From assembly GCF_900116615.1 (NCBI RefSeq), contig NZ_FPBF01000006.1, positions 62,001 through 126,000 of the forward strand: a stretch of 64,000 nt of DNA. Reading direction: 5' to 3'. The notes beneath the pieces are model-generated. The model saw nothing but the letters and a program-made list of their open reading frames with translations, was not told where the DNA came from and ran no database searches. Source of the DNA: Algoriphagus locisalis (lineage in GTDB: Bacteria; Bacteroidota; Bacteroidia; Cytophagales; Cyclobacteriaceae). Below, in pieces: positions 18,145 through 26,622 of the stretch; position 1 is the stretch's first letter; each line of letters opens with the position of its first letter. A program made the position numbers and the translations under genes.

Positions 18145-20550
18145 ATGAACAGAACCATTAAGAAAGTTGCCATTTTAGGTTCGGGTGTTATGGGATCCAG
18201 AATTGCCTGTCACTTCGCCAACATTGGTGTGCAGGTGCTTTTACTGGACATAGTACCGTTTGAACTTACCGAGCAAGAACAGAAAAAAGGACTGACCAAA
18301 GAAGATCCTATCGTCAGAAATAGAATAGTGACTTCTGCTTTGCAGAGTACTTTGAAATCAAATCCATCGGCAATCTATGATAAGGCCTTTGCGTCTAGGA
18401 TCACTACTGGAAATTTTGATGATGATCTCCCAAAAATTAAAGATTACGATTGGGTAATGGAGGTAATCGTTGAGAGACTGGACATCAAGCAGTCACTTTT
18501 TGAGAAAGTAGAAAAGCACAGAAAACCAGGAACACTGATTACCTCCAATACTTCTGGAATTCCCATGCATATGATGTGCGAGGGAAGATCAGAAGATTTT
18601 CAGGAGAATTTCGCTGGGACACACTTTTTCAATCCACCAAGATATTTACGCCTTTTAGAAATCATTCCAGGACCAAAATCCAAGCAGGAAAACATTGATT
18701 TCCTAATGGAGTATGGAGATAAATACCTCGGTAAAGAAACAGTTCTATGTAAGGATACACCCGCATTTATTGCCAACAGAATAGGCGTTTACGCAATTAT
18801 TTCTGCCATGCATACCATAGAGAAAATGGGCTTAGGGGTATCTGAAGTGGATAAATTGACTGGGACCATTATTGGTCGGGCAAAATCTGCCACCTTCAGA
18901 ACCATGGATGTGGTTGGTTTGGATACCACAGTAAACGTGGCAAACAACCTTTACAAAGCCTTACCTAATGATGAGTCTCGCGAGAAATTCAAGCTTCCCA
19001 AAATCATGGAAGTGCTCTACGAGAAAAAGTGGTTAGGAGATAAGACTGGGTCTGGATATTTCAACATGATCCGACACGAAGATGGATCGAAAGAATTGAA
19101 AGAAATTGACTTCGAAACATTCGAATATAAAGAGCTAGAAAAGCCAAAATTCAAAGCTTTGGAAGCTTCCAAGGAATTTGAGGACCTGAAAAAGCGAATC
19201 AAACATTTGGTGAATTTTGATGATAAAGCGGGTGAATTCTACCGTGCAACTTTCTATGATCTCTTCAGATATTGCTCATTCAGAATTCCAGAAATCGCAG
19301 ACGAACTGTTTAGAATAGATCAGGCTGTTTGTGCTGGATTTGGCTGGGAACTTGGACCTTTCGAAAACTGGGATTTACTCGGTGTGAAGGAAACAGTTGA
19401 GAAAATGGAAGCTGCTGGAGAAAAGCCAGCTGCTTGGGTTTATGAAATGCTGGAAGCTGGGAATGAGTCTTTTTACACCGTTGAAAATGGCAAGAAGCAC
19501 TACTATGATATTCCTAGCAAATCCTACAAGGAAGTACCAGGAATGGATGACTTCATCATTTTGGATACCCTTAAATCTGCGGGAAAAGTCATTTGGAATA
19601 ACGCTGGAGCTTCGGTGTATGATTTAGGAGATGATGTGATTGGTCTTGAATTCCATACGAAAATGAATTCCATGGGACAGGAAGTGATCGAAGGGATCAA
19701 TACAGCAATTGGAATGGCTGAGAAGTCGTATCGAGGTCTCGTAGTAGGAAATGAAGGAGCGAATTTCTCCGCAGGAGCAAATCTAGCTATGCTATTTATG
19801 TTTGCTGGAGATCAGGATTTCGATGAGATAAATTTGATGATCGCTCAGTTCCAAAACACGATGATGCGTGCCAGATACTCATCAGTTCCAGTGATCTCAG
19901 CTCCGCATAATATGGCTTTGGGTGGTGGATGTGAGTTTTCTCTTCATTCCGATCACATCCAGGCACATGCAGAATTGTACATGGGTTTGGTGGAAGTTGG
20001 AGTGGGATTAATTCCTGCCGGGGGCGGTACCAAGGAAATGACATTGAGATTTTCCAATGCTGTGAAATCCGGAGATGTAGAATTGAACCGTCTGCAAGAT
20101 GCCTTTATGAATATCGCTATGGCGAAAGTCTCTACATCTGCTGAAGAGGCTAGAAACTTGGGATACCTTAGAAAAGAGGATGGAATTACACTGAATAGAA
20201 AGCGTCAGTTGGCAGAAGCTAAATCTAAGGTTCTTTCCTTGAATGAAGCGGGCTATACTCAACCGATTGAGCAAACTGATATACGTGTACTAGGAAAAGA
20301 GTCATTAGCACTATTTGAAGCGGGAATTACTGGAATGAGGTATGGTGCATATATCTCTGAGCATGATGCTCTGATTGCCAAAAAACTAGCCTACGTAATG
20401 TCTGGAGGGGATTTGTCCTCGCCAACTGAAGTTTCTGAGCGATACTTATTGGACTTGGAGCGTGAAGCATTCTTGAGCTTGACTGGGGAGAAGAAAACGC
20501 TGGAGAGAATACATAGCATATTGTTCAAGGGAAAACCGCTTAGAAATTGA
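18145..20550 (+). CDS. FadN-like 3-hydroxyacyl-CoA dehydrogenase / enoyl-CoA hydratase
   Basis: 801 residues. An NAD-binding Rossmann start (VAILGSGVMGSRIACHFA) opens the 3-hydroxyacyl-CoA dehydrogenase domain (residues about 5-310, with THFFNPPRYLRLLEIIPG). A C-terminal dehydrogenase domain is followed by a crotonase domain (about 490-690) with NFSAGANLAM and ALGGGCEFSLHSD. The dehydrogenase-first order matches Bacillus FadN rather than FadB. It performs hydration and oxidation steps of beta-oxidation with the adjacent thiolase. Confidence 0.95.
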   Translation: MNRTIKKVAILGSGVMGSRIACHFANIGVQVLLLDIVPFELTEQEQKKGLTKEDPIVRNRIVTSALQSTLKSNPSAIYDKAFASRITTGNFDDDLPKIKDYDWVMEVIVERLDIKQSLFEKVEKHRKPGTLITSNTSGIPMHMMCEGRSEDFQENFAGTHFFNPPRYLRLLEIIPGPKSKQENIDFLMEYGDKYLGKETVLCKDTPAFIANRIGVYAIISAMHTIEKMGLGVSEVDKLTGTIIGRAKSATFRTMDVVGLDTTVNVANNLYKALPNDESREKFKLPKIMEVLYEKKWLGDKTGSGYFNMIRHEDGSKELKEIDFETFEYKELEKPKFKALEASKEFEDLKKRIKHLVNFDDKAGEFYRATFYDLFRYCSFRIPEIADELFRIDQAVCAGFGWELGPFENWDLLGVKETVEKMEAAGEKPAAWVYEMLEAGNESFYTVENGKKHYYDIPSKSYKEVPGMDDFIILDTLKSAGKVIWNNAGASVYDLGDDVIGLEFHTKMNSMGQEVIEGINTAIGMAEKSYRGLVVGNEGANFSAGANLAMLFMFAGDQDFDEINLMIAQFQNTMMRARYSSVPVISAPHNMALGGGCEFSLHSDHIQAHAELYMGLVEVGVGLIPAGGGTKEMTLRFSNAVKSGDVELNRLQDAFMNIAMAKVSTSAEEARNLGYLRKEDGITLNRKRQLAEAKSKVLSLNEAGYTQPIEQTDIRVLGKESLALFEAGITGMRYGAYISEHDALIAKKLAYVMSGGDLSSPTEVSERYLLDLEREAFLSLTGEKKTLERIHSILFKGKPLRN

Positions 20551-20610
20551 TGTCTAAAGTACTAAGTACAATGTACCAAGTAACTCAATACTCAATAAAA
20601 TCGAAATAAC

Positions 20611-21786
20611 ATGGAAGCATATATAGTAAATGGATATAGATCGGCGGTAGGGAAATCCAAAAAAGGAGGATTCAGATTTTACCGTCCAGATGATTTGGCT
20701 TCAGATGTAATCAAGCATCTGGTAGCTAATACGCCAGGTCTGGAAGCCAAAATGGTGGATGACCTGATCGTAGGAAATGCTGTTCCGGAGGCGGAACAGG
20801 GAATGCAAATGGGAAGAATGATTTCTCTTCTTGCATTAGGCATAGAAAACCCTGGTTTTATCGTCAACCGATATTGCGGATCAGGAATCGAAGCTATTGC
20901 ATTGGCAGTGGGAAAAGTGAAAGCCGGAATGGCTGATTGTATCATCGCTGGTGGTACAGAGTCAATGTCTATGGTTCCAATGATGGGATATAAAACTGTT
21001 CTGAATTACAAAATCGCTACCGAGCACCCTTCCTATTACATCAGTATGGGATTGACTGCTGAGGAATTGGCAAAAGAATATAGTATTACTCGTGAAGAAT
21101 CAGATGCTTTTTCCGTCAAGTCTCATGAAAAAGCGATAGCAGCAATTGCCGCCGGCAAATTCAAAGATGAGATAGTTCCTGTAGAAGTGGAAGAAACGTA
21201 TCTGGATGAAAAAGGCAAAAAGAAAACCCGGAAATATGTCGTGGATACAGATGAGGGGCCTCGTCCAGGAACCACGATGGAAGTTCTTTCTGGCTTGAAA
21301 CCAGCTTTCAAAAATGGAGGCCAAGTGACTGCAGGAAATTCCTCACAGACTTCTGATGGAGCTGCTTTCGTAGTAGTGATGTCCGAGCGAATGGTGAAGG
21401 AATTGAATATTGAGCCAATTGCGAGAATGATGTCTTATAGTGCAGCGGGAGTTGAGCCTAGAATTATGGGAATTGGTCCAAAAGAAGCTGTTCCGAAAGC
21501 ATTGAAGCAAGCGGGATTGAGCTTGAATGATATCGATTTGATCGAGCTGAACGAAGCATTTGCGGCTCAGGGGTTATCAGTAATCAAAGCACTCGATCTC
21601 AATCCAGATATCGTGAACGTAAATGGTGGTGCCGTTGCACTTGGTCACCCACTTGGCTGCACCGGTGCGAAATTATCCATTCAGATTTTCAACGAACTCA
21701 GACGCCAGAACAAGAAATATGGCCTTGTCACTGCATGTGTAGGTGGTGGCCAGGGTGTTGCTGGGGTTTACGAATTGCTTAAATAG
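20611..21786 (+). CDS. fadA: acetyl-CoA acyltransferase (thiolase)
   Basis: 391 residues. The nucleophile Cys is in NRYCGSGIEA near residue 89, the His in GGAVALGHPLGC near 347 and the second Cys in TACVGGGQG near 376. These are the three thiolase catalytic sites. It cleaves 3-ketoacyl-CoA to acetyl-CoA and a shortened acyl-CoA. It follows the FadN-like gene after a 60-bp gap holding a GTAC-rich repeat. Confidence 0.95.
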   Translation: MEAYIVNGYRSAVGKSKKGGFRFYRPDDLASDVIKHLVANTPGLEAKMVDDLIVGNAVPEAEQGMQMGRMISLLALGIENPGFIVNRYCGSGIEAIALAVGKVKAGMADCIIAGGTESMSMVPMMGYKTVLNYKIATEHPSYYISMGLTAEELAKEYSITREESDAFSVKSHEKAIAAIAAGKFKDEIVPVEVEETYLDEKGKKKTRKYVVDTDEGPRPGTTMEVLSGLKPAFKNGGQVTAGNSSQTSDGAAFVVVMSERMVKELNIEPIARMMSYSAAGVEPRIMGIGPKEAVPKALKQAGLSLNDIDLIELNEAFAAQGLSVIKALDLNPDIVNVNGGAVALGHPLGCTGAKLSIQIFNELRRQNKKYGLVTACVGGGQGVAGVYELLK

Positions 21787-21905
21787 GAATTCCGACATAC
21801 TTCATCATTCAAAATTCAGTATTCGATATTCTGAATTCTTGAAATTTTCAATATCGAATGATGAACGTCGAATTAAGAATAATGAAGATAAAATAGAGAT
21901 AAAGA
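21787..21905. repeat. AT-rich nested inverted repeats between fadA and fadE
   Basis: TTCATCATTC (21801-21810) pairs with GAATGATGAA (21856-21865), and ATTCGATATT (21821-21830) pairs with AATATCGAAT (21850-21859). The rest is low-complexity (A)ATTC-type text. It is non-coding although an open frame happens to pass through it. It may be a small dispersed intergenic repeat. Confidence 0.5.
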
Positions 21906-21913
21906 ATATAACG

Positions 21914-23707
21914 ATGACCACCCAAACAAAATCAACCCAAGGAGGAGAATTCCTCATCAAGGAAACAGATGCGCAAGACATCTTTATCCCAGCAGAATTT
22001 ACTGAAGAACAACGAATGATGGCTCAGGCCTGTCAGGATTTTATCGATACAGAGATCACGCCTCATGTGCAGGAGATCGATAGCATGAAAGATCCAGATC
22101 TTGTTCCTACCATTTTCAAAAAAGCCGGAGATCTTGGGCTTTTGGGGATTACTGTCCCTGAAGAATATGGGGGAATGGGAATGAGTTTCAATACTTCCAT
22201 GCTGATTGCAGATATCATTGGCGCTGCAGGCTCATTTTCTACCACCTATGGTGCTCACACTGGAATCGGTACGCTGCCGATTTTGTATTACGGTACAGAA
22301 GATCAGAAGAAAAAATACCTTCCAAAACTAGCTACTGGAGAATGGGCGGCTTGTTATTGCCTTACTGAGCCAGATGCAGGTTCGGATGCCAATAGTGGTA
22401 AAACTAAAGCGACACTTTCTGAAGATGGTAAAACCTACCTTCTTAACGGCCAGAAAATGTGGATCTCAAATGCCGGTTTCGCAGAATTGTTCATCGTTTT
22501 CGCAAAAATCGAAGACGATAAAAACTTGACTTGTTTTATCGTAGAGAAGTCTTTTGGTGGAATCACGATGAATGAGGAGGAGAAAAAGTTAGGAATCAAA
22601 GGATCATCTACCCGACAGGTTTTCTTTAACGATTGCCCGGTTCCGGTTGAGAATATGCTTTCTGATCGTCAGAATGGATTCAAAATCGCTGTGAATATCC
22701 TTAACATCGGTAGAGTAAAACTCGGTGCCGGTGTCCTTGGTGGAGTTCGCACAGTGACTACAAACGCAGTAAAATATTCTACAGAACGAAAGCAATTTGG
22801 AGTAAGCATCAACTCCTTTGGGGCCATCAAGTCTAAACTTGCTGAAATGGCCACGAAGTCCTATGTATCAGAAGCACTTTGCTATAGAGCTGGTCAGGAT
22901 ATTGAAAATAAAATCAATGCATTGGAAGCTGATGGAATGGATCCTTCTGAAGCAAAATTGAAAGGTGTCGAGGCTTTTGCAATTGAGTGCGCTATCGCAA
23001 AAGTGCAATGTTCTGAAGTTCTGGATTACGTAGTCGATCAAGGCGTTCAGATCTATGGAGGTATGGGCTATTCAGCAGATGCACCAATGGAAAGAGCGTA
23101 TCGTGATGCTAGAATATCCAGAATCTATGAAGGTACTAACGAAATCAACCGTATGCTGATGGTAGGAATGCTTTTGAAGCGTGCGATGAAAGGTGAAATC
23201 AATATTTTCGATCCTGCGATGGCCGTATCCAAAGAACTTACTTCTGTTCCTTCCTTTGAGACCATAGATACTTCTGAGCTTTTTGCGGCAGAAAAAGATG
23301 TGCTGAAAAAACTGAAGAAAGTATTCCTAATGGTTGGCGGAAAAGCTGCAATGACGCTTCAGGACAAAATCGAAGATGAGCAGGAAATCATGATGAATCT
23401 TGCTGATGTGATGATCGAAATCTATGCAAGTGAGTCTGCGATTCTTCGTACGGAAAAGCTTGTGTCTATGAAGGGAGAGGCTGCCTGCAAGCATCAAATT
23501 GCGATGGCTCAGATTTACCTTTCTGAAGCTGTAGACAAAATAAATACTGCTGCGAAAGAAGCTATTGGTAGTTTCACCAAAGGTGATGAGCAGAAAGTAA
23601 TGCTTATGGGCTTGAAAAGATTTACCAAATCAGAGCTTTATAATACGAAGGAATTGAGAAGACAAATCGCTGATTATATGATTGATCAGGGGAAGTATCC
23701 GTTTTAA
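21914..23707 (+). CDS. acyl-CoA dehydrogenase
   Basis: 597 residues from the ATG at 21914. The frame extends upstream into fadA, but that part is the repeat-rich spacer and not protein-like. Signatures: CLTEPDAGSDANSGKTKA, MWISNAGFAELFIVFA, GIKGSSTRQVFFNDCPVP, and GGMGYSADAPMERAYRDARISRIYEGTNEINRM with the catalytic Glu region (cited in parts: YRDARISRIYEGTNEI). The long C-terminal extension is typical of FadE/very-long-chain type enzymes. It introduces the first double bond in beta-oxidation and closes the cluster. Confidence 0.95.
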   Translation: MTTQTKSTQGGEFLIKETDAQDIFIPAEFTEEQRMMAQACQDFIDTEITPHVQEIDSMKDPDLVPTIFKKAGDLGLLGITVPEEYGGMGMSFNTSMLIADIIGAAGSFSTTYGAHTGIGTLPILYYGTEDQKKKYLPKLATGEWAACYCLTEPDAGSDANSGKTKATLSEDGKTYLLNGQKMWISNAGFAELFIVFAKIEDDKNLTCFIVEKSFGGITMNEEEKKLGIKGSSTRQVFFNDCPVPVENMLSDRQNGFKIAVNILNIGRVKLGAGVLGGVRTVTTNAVKYSTERKQFGVSINSFGAIKSKLAEMATKSYVSEALCYRAGQDIENKINALEADGMDPSEAKLKGVEAFAIECAIAKVQCSEVLDYVVDQGVQIYGGMGYSADAPMERAYRDARISRIYEGTNEINRMLMVGMLLKRAMKGEINIFDPAMAVSKELTSVPSFETIDTSELFAAEKDVLKKLKKVFLMVGGKAAMTLQDKIEDEQEIMMNLADVMIEIYASESAILRTEKLVSMKGEAACKHQIAMAQIYLSEAVDKINTAAKEAIGSFTKGDEQKVMLMGLKRFTKSELYNTKELRRQIADYMIDQGKYPF

Positions 23708-23729
23708 GATTGTGATAACTTGAATACCA

Positions 23730-23766
23730 AAGCCTCCGAAATGAAAGAGTTCGGAGGCTTTTTTTG
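23730..23766 (+). terminator. rho-independent terminator of the beta-oxidation cluster
   Basis: AAGCCTCCGAA (23730-23740) and TTCGGAGGCTT (23750-23760) form a perfect 11-bp stem with a nine-base loop, followed by TTTTTG. Confidence 0.9.
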
Positions 23767-23772
23767 TCTTAA

Positions 23773-23808
23773 CCGCAGAGTTCACAAAGGGGAACACGGA
23801 GGTCGCAA
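23773..23808. repeat. AACCGCAGAG-type dispersed intergenic repeat
   Basis: AACCGCAGAGTTCACAAAGG is followed by GGAACACGGAGG. Degenerate AACCRCWGAG...CAAAGG text recurs at 56046-56085. Such text is widespread in environmental bacteria; its origin is unclear. Confidence 0.4.
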
Positions 23809-23907
23809 TTTATGTATTTGCTTCCTTTTAGATTTATGCGTAGGGGCTAATTTGTTTAACTTGTAAGCTTTTAGTGAATCAAATTTTTAACCCTGACGAA
23901 ATAAAAT

Positions 23908-24363
23908 ATGCAATCTATAGACCCTTTTAAAATTATCGGAATTGCCACAAGAACATCAAATACCTCAGCAAAAGCCGCGGAAGATTTGGGAGCGCTTTGG
24001 GGTAAATTTTTTGAAGAGCAGATCGGAGGAAAAATCTCAGGAAAAGTAAGTGAGGACATCTTCGCAATCTACACGGACTATGAGTCTGACTACACTGGAG
24101 AATATACTTGTCTGATTGGATACCAAGTGGGTAGTTTAGAAAATGCAGCCGAAGGCCTAGTTGCCAGAGAATTTGATGGCGGCAAACATATCAAGTTTGT
24201 AGCTGCTGGAAAAATGCCCGAAGCGGTAGTTGAAACCTGGCAGAAAATCTGGGCAAAGGATTCAGAATTGGAGAGAAAATATACAGCTGATTTTGAAGTT
24301 TACGGAGCAAAATCGCAGCAAGGAGATAATTCTGAGGTTGATATTTTTATTGCAGTCAAGTAA
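23908..24363 (+). CDS. GyrI-like / AraC effector-binding domain protein
   Basis: 151 residues, matching a stand-alone GyrI-like small-molecule-binding domain. It has FKIIGIATRTSN at the start, ALWGKFFEE, then IFAIYTDYESDYTGEYTCLIG and the final acidic strand VDIFIAVK. There is no DNA-binding part, so it may be a ligand-binding or ring-hydrolase protein like other free-standing members. It has its own gap on both sides. Confidence 0.8.
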   Translation: MQSIDPFKIIGIATRTSNTSAKAAEDLGALWGKFFEEQIGGKISGKVSEDIFAIYTDYESDYTGEYTCLIGYQVGSLENAAEGLVAREFDGGKHIKFVAAGKMPEAVVETWQKIWAKDSELERKYTADFEVYGAKSQQGDNSEVDIFIAVK

Positions 24364-24471
24364 GGATTCTTGGCAGTTTGATCGGTAAAAAATAGTTGTT
24401 ATCTCAGATTGAGAGTTGCAGAATTCCCACTACCTTAACGGCAATCAGTTACATCATTTCTCAAATGAACT

Positions 24472-24585
24472 ATGGCTAAGCAACCTGAAGGTAAACCTAA
24501 GAACGACAAGACTGCGGCTACCAAAACGTTAAAAGAAAAGCGTGCTGCAAAAGCCGCTAAAAAGGAAAGTAAAAAAAGAGATTAA
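24472..24585 (+). CDS. tiny lysine-rich basic protein
   Basis: ATG at 24472 to TAA at 24583-24585 gives 37 residues, MAKQPEGKPKND at the start and KKESKKRD at the end. About a third is Lys or Arg with several Ala, so it would be disordered or helical and bind nucleic acid or ribosomes. A strong terminator follows 8 bases later, which supports a real short gene. Family unknown. Confidence 0.55.
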   Translation: MAKQPEGKPKNDKTAATKTLKEKRAAKAAKKESKKRD

Positions 24586-24593
24586 TCAACAAG

Positions 24594-24620
24594 CAGGAGC
24601 CAAAAACTCCTGTTTTTTTT
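24594..24620 (+). terminator. rho-independent terminator after the tiny basic protein
   Basis: CAGGAG (24594-24599) and CTCCTG (24607-24612) close a short hairpin followed by eight T residues. It insulates the TPP riboswitch from upstream transcription. Confidence 0.8.
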
Positions 24621-24681
24621 ATGGCCTTTGAAAAGGCAATAAATTTTTCTTGGCAGCATATTTCGTCTATATTTGAAACTA

Positions 24682-24765
24682 ATGCACGGGGTGCCTTCCT
24701 ATTGGTGAGGCTGAGATAATACCCGAATTACCTGATTTGGATCATGCCAACGTAGGGATGCTTAA
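24682..24765 (+). promoter_or_regulatory. TPP riboswitch (THI element) of a four-gene operon
   Basis: The conserved blocks occur in order: GGGGTGCC (24688-24695), GGCTGAGATAATACCC (24709-24723), CCTGATTTGGATCATGCCA and CGTAGGGA. These are the P2/P3/P4/P5 elements of the thiamine pyrophosphate aptamer. A 7-bp hairpin AGAAAAC/GTTTTCT follows at 24769-24788 and could be part of the expression platform. The first gene starts at 24845. The operon should be repressed when TPP is plentiful. Confidence 0.95.
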
Positions 24766-24844
24766 GCTAGAAAACGCCTTTGTTTTCTCTTGGTTGTCTG
24801 ACCGCAGGAAATGCAGTTAACATTTTTGCAACCTAAAATTCCCT

Positions 24845-25567
24845 ATGGAACTAGAGAAAACTAATTTCGAATTACTTCCTGATGCACAGAAAAACTGGCA
24901 GAATCGTCCTGAATGGTTTTTCAATCGAGCACACACAGACACCTACGAGCTTTGGTACGAAGGGCGATACAAACGCGCCGAAGTCTGGCAAAAGAAAGTC
25001 ATGGAGCAGTTGGTATCCAAAGACAAGCGTGTAAAAACGCTTTTGGAATTTGGCTGTGGGACTACCCGTTTTACGCGCTGGTGGAAAGAAATTGGGATAA
25101 AAGCCACGGGAGGGGATATTTCTCCACTGATGCTCTCCCAAGCTATTCATTTGTTTGACGGTGATTTGGTCATGGCTGATTCCCATCACATGCCTTTCAA
25201 GGATCATACCTTCGACTCACTGGCATTCATTACTACGTTTGAATACTACAAAGATCCGGTGAAAGTAATCCGTGAATCTGCCCGTGTTGCCAAGTACGGG
25301 ATAGCGATGGGAATGATGAATCGGAATTCTCCGAAAGTTCTTAGACGTAGAGTTCAGCAGGTTTTTGGTAAAAATCCCTTCTATGTTACTGCCACTTTCT
25401 ATACTCCAAAGATGCTGATTGCAATCATAGAGGAAGCACTTCAAGGTCGGGATTATACGATAGAATGGTCTTGTACAGGCTTGCCAAAGTGGTTTCCCGT
25501 TCAGCAGTGGAGTGTTCCGTATGGGGACTTTTTCGGCTTATATGTCAAACTCAATGATGTAGAATGA
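24845..25567 (+). CDS. SAM-dependent methyltransferase under TPP-riboswitch control
   Basis: 240 residues. The class I SAM motif is LLEFGCGTTRFTRWW at about 65-79, then GGDISPLML and MADSHHMPFKDHTFDSLAF, the Methyltransf_11 pattern. A long C-terminal part contains FYTPKMLIAIIEEAL and a Trp-rich SCTGLPKWFPVQQW. It resembles small-molecule methyltransferases; the substrate is unknown. Position directly behind a TPP riboswitch suggests a substrate in thiamine metabolism, which is inference. Its stop overlaps the next start (ATGA-type). Confidence 0.88.
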   Translation: MELEKTNFELLPDAQKNWQNRPEWFFNRAHTDTYELWYEGRYKRAEVWQKKVMEQLVSKDKRVKTLLEFGCGTTRFTRWWKEIGIKATGGDISPLMLSQAIHLFDGDLVMADSHHMPFKDHTFDSLAFITTFEYYKDPVKVIRESARVAKYGIAMGMMNRNSPKVLRRRVQQVFGKNPFYVTATFYTPKMLIAIIEEALQGRDYTIEWSCTGLPKWFPVQQWSVPYGDFFGLYVKLNDVE

Positions 25568-26622
25568 TGTCAGATCAACTAGGGAAAATCAATTTTCAAG
25601 GGTATCAGGATTTGCTTGCCGGAAGGTTTGGAGCTTCGCGAAAGGAAGTGAAGCAAGGAGCAGCCTTTGGTGTGGATGTAGCCATTACGACCCTACCTGG
25701 AGGTCTGGCCATGGCGACTACGAGTGACCCATTATCATTGATTCCTTCGCTAGGTTTGCAGGAATCTGCCTGGCTGAGTGTGCACCTGATGGCAAATGAT
25801 ATGGCAACGACTGGTTTTGCTCCTCAATATGGACAGTTCGTCTTGAATTTGCCTGATACACTTTCGAAGGATGATTTCAGTACCTATTGGAGTTTTATCG
25901 ATCAGTATTGCAAGGAAATCGGTGTCGCAATCACAGGTGGGCATACTGGTTTTGTACAAGGGCAAAATTCGACCTTTGCTGGAGGCGGTACTTTAATCAC
26001 TGTTGCAAAAGAATCAGAAGTGCTTTGCTCCACTGGTGCGCAGGAAGGAGATGTGATTTTGGTGACAAAATCCTGTGCATTGACAGCTACAGCTATATTG
26101 GGGATGAGTTTCCCGGAAACTATCAAGCAAAAGCTAGGGGTAGAAATTTACCTTTCAGCTTGCGAACAATTTTACCAAACGTCCTCCCTTCAAGATGCAC
26201 TTTGCGCCTCGGGAACGGATGAAAAATTCAGAGAAGTACACGCTATGCATGATGTGACGGAAGGTGGAGTTTTGGGCGCTATCTATGAAATGTTGGTTGC
26301 TTCAGATAAGGGAGGAATAATTGAGTATGACCAGATTCCTGTCGGCGATACTGCGTGTTCCATAGCAGGATTGTTTGGCCTAGAACCGAGGTATTGTGTA
26401 GGTGCAGGATCGATGGCTATTGCCTGTGACCCTACTCATTCAGATAAAGTTATTCAAAGACTTGCTCACAAAAATATTCTTTGCACCGCTGTGGGGAGAG
26501 TTTCCGAAAAGCATTCTGGTATTATGATTAGTAAAGCTGAAAGTACCTCTCCCCTAGTTTATCAAGAAACCGACCCCTATTGGGCCGCATATTTTAACGC
26601 GATTAAATCGGGATGGAAATGA
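25564..26622 (+). CDS. AIR synthase-related (PurM/HypE/ThiL superfamily) protein
   Basis: 352 residues. The PurM-fold features are GVDVAITTLPGG and TSDPLSLIPSLG, LMANDMATTGFAP (ThiL/HypE ANDxA motif), ITGGHTGFVQG, and AMHDVTEGGVLGAIYEM in the C-terminal lobe. ThiL usually has GDDAAV where this has GVDVAI. Family members bind ATP; because it precedes a ThiE-like gene and follows a TPP riboswitch, a thiamine-monophosphate kinase-like role is plausible but not shown. Confidence 0.85.
   Translation: MMSDQLGKINFQGYQDLLAGRFGASRKEVKQGAAFGVDVAITTLPGGLAMATTSDPLSLIPSLGLQESAWLSVHLMANDMATTGFAPQYGQFVLNLPDTLSKDDFSTYWSFIDQYCKEIGVAITGGHTGFVQGQNSTFAGGGTLITVAKESEVLCSTGAQEGDVILVTKSCALTATAILGMSFPETIKQKLGVEIYLSACEQFYQTSSLQDALCASGTDEKFREVHAMHDVTEGGVLGAIYEMLVASDKGGIIEYDQIPVGDTACSIAGLFGLEPRYCVGAGSMAIACDPTHSDKVIQRLAHKNILCTAVGRVSEKHSGIMISKAESTSPLVYQETDPYWAAYFNAIKSGWK

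Noticed and set aside
21743-21913. 57-codon N-terminal extension of the acyl-CoA dehydrogenase frame
   Set aside because: It overlaps the thiolase gene and a repeat-rich spacer; the ATG at 21914 gives the normal family start.
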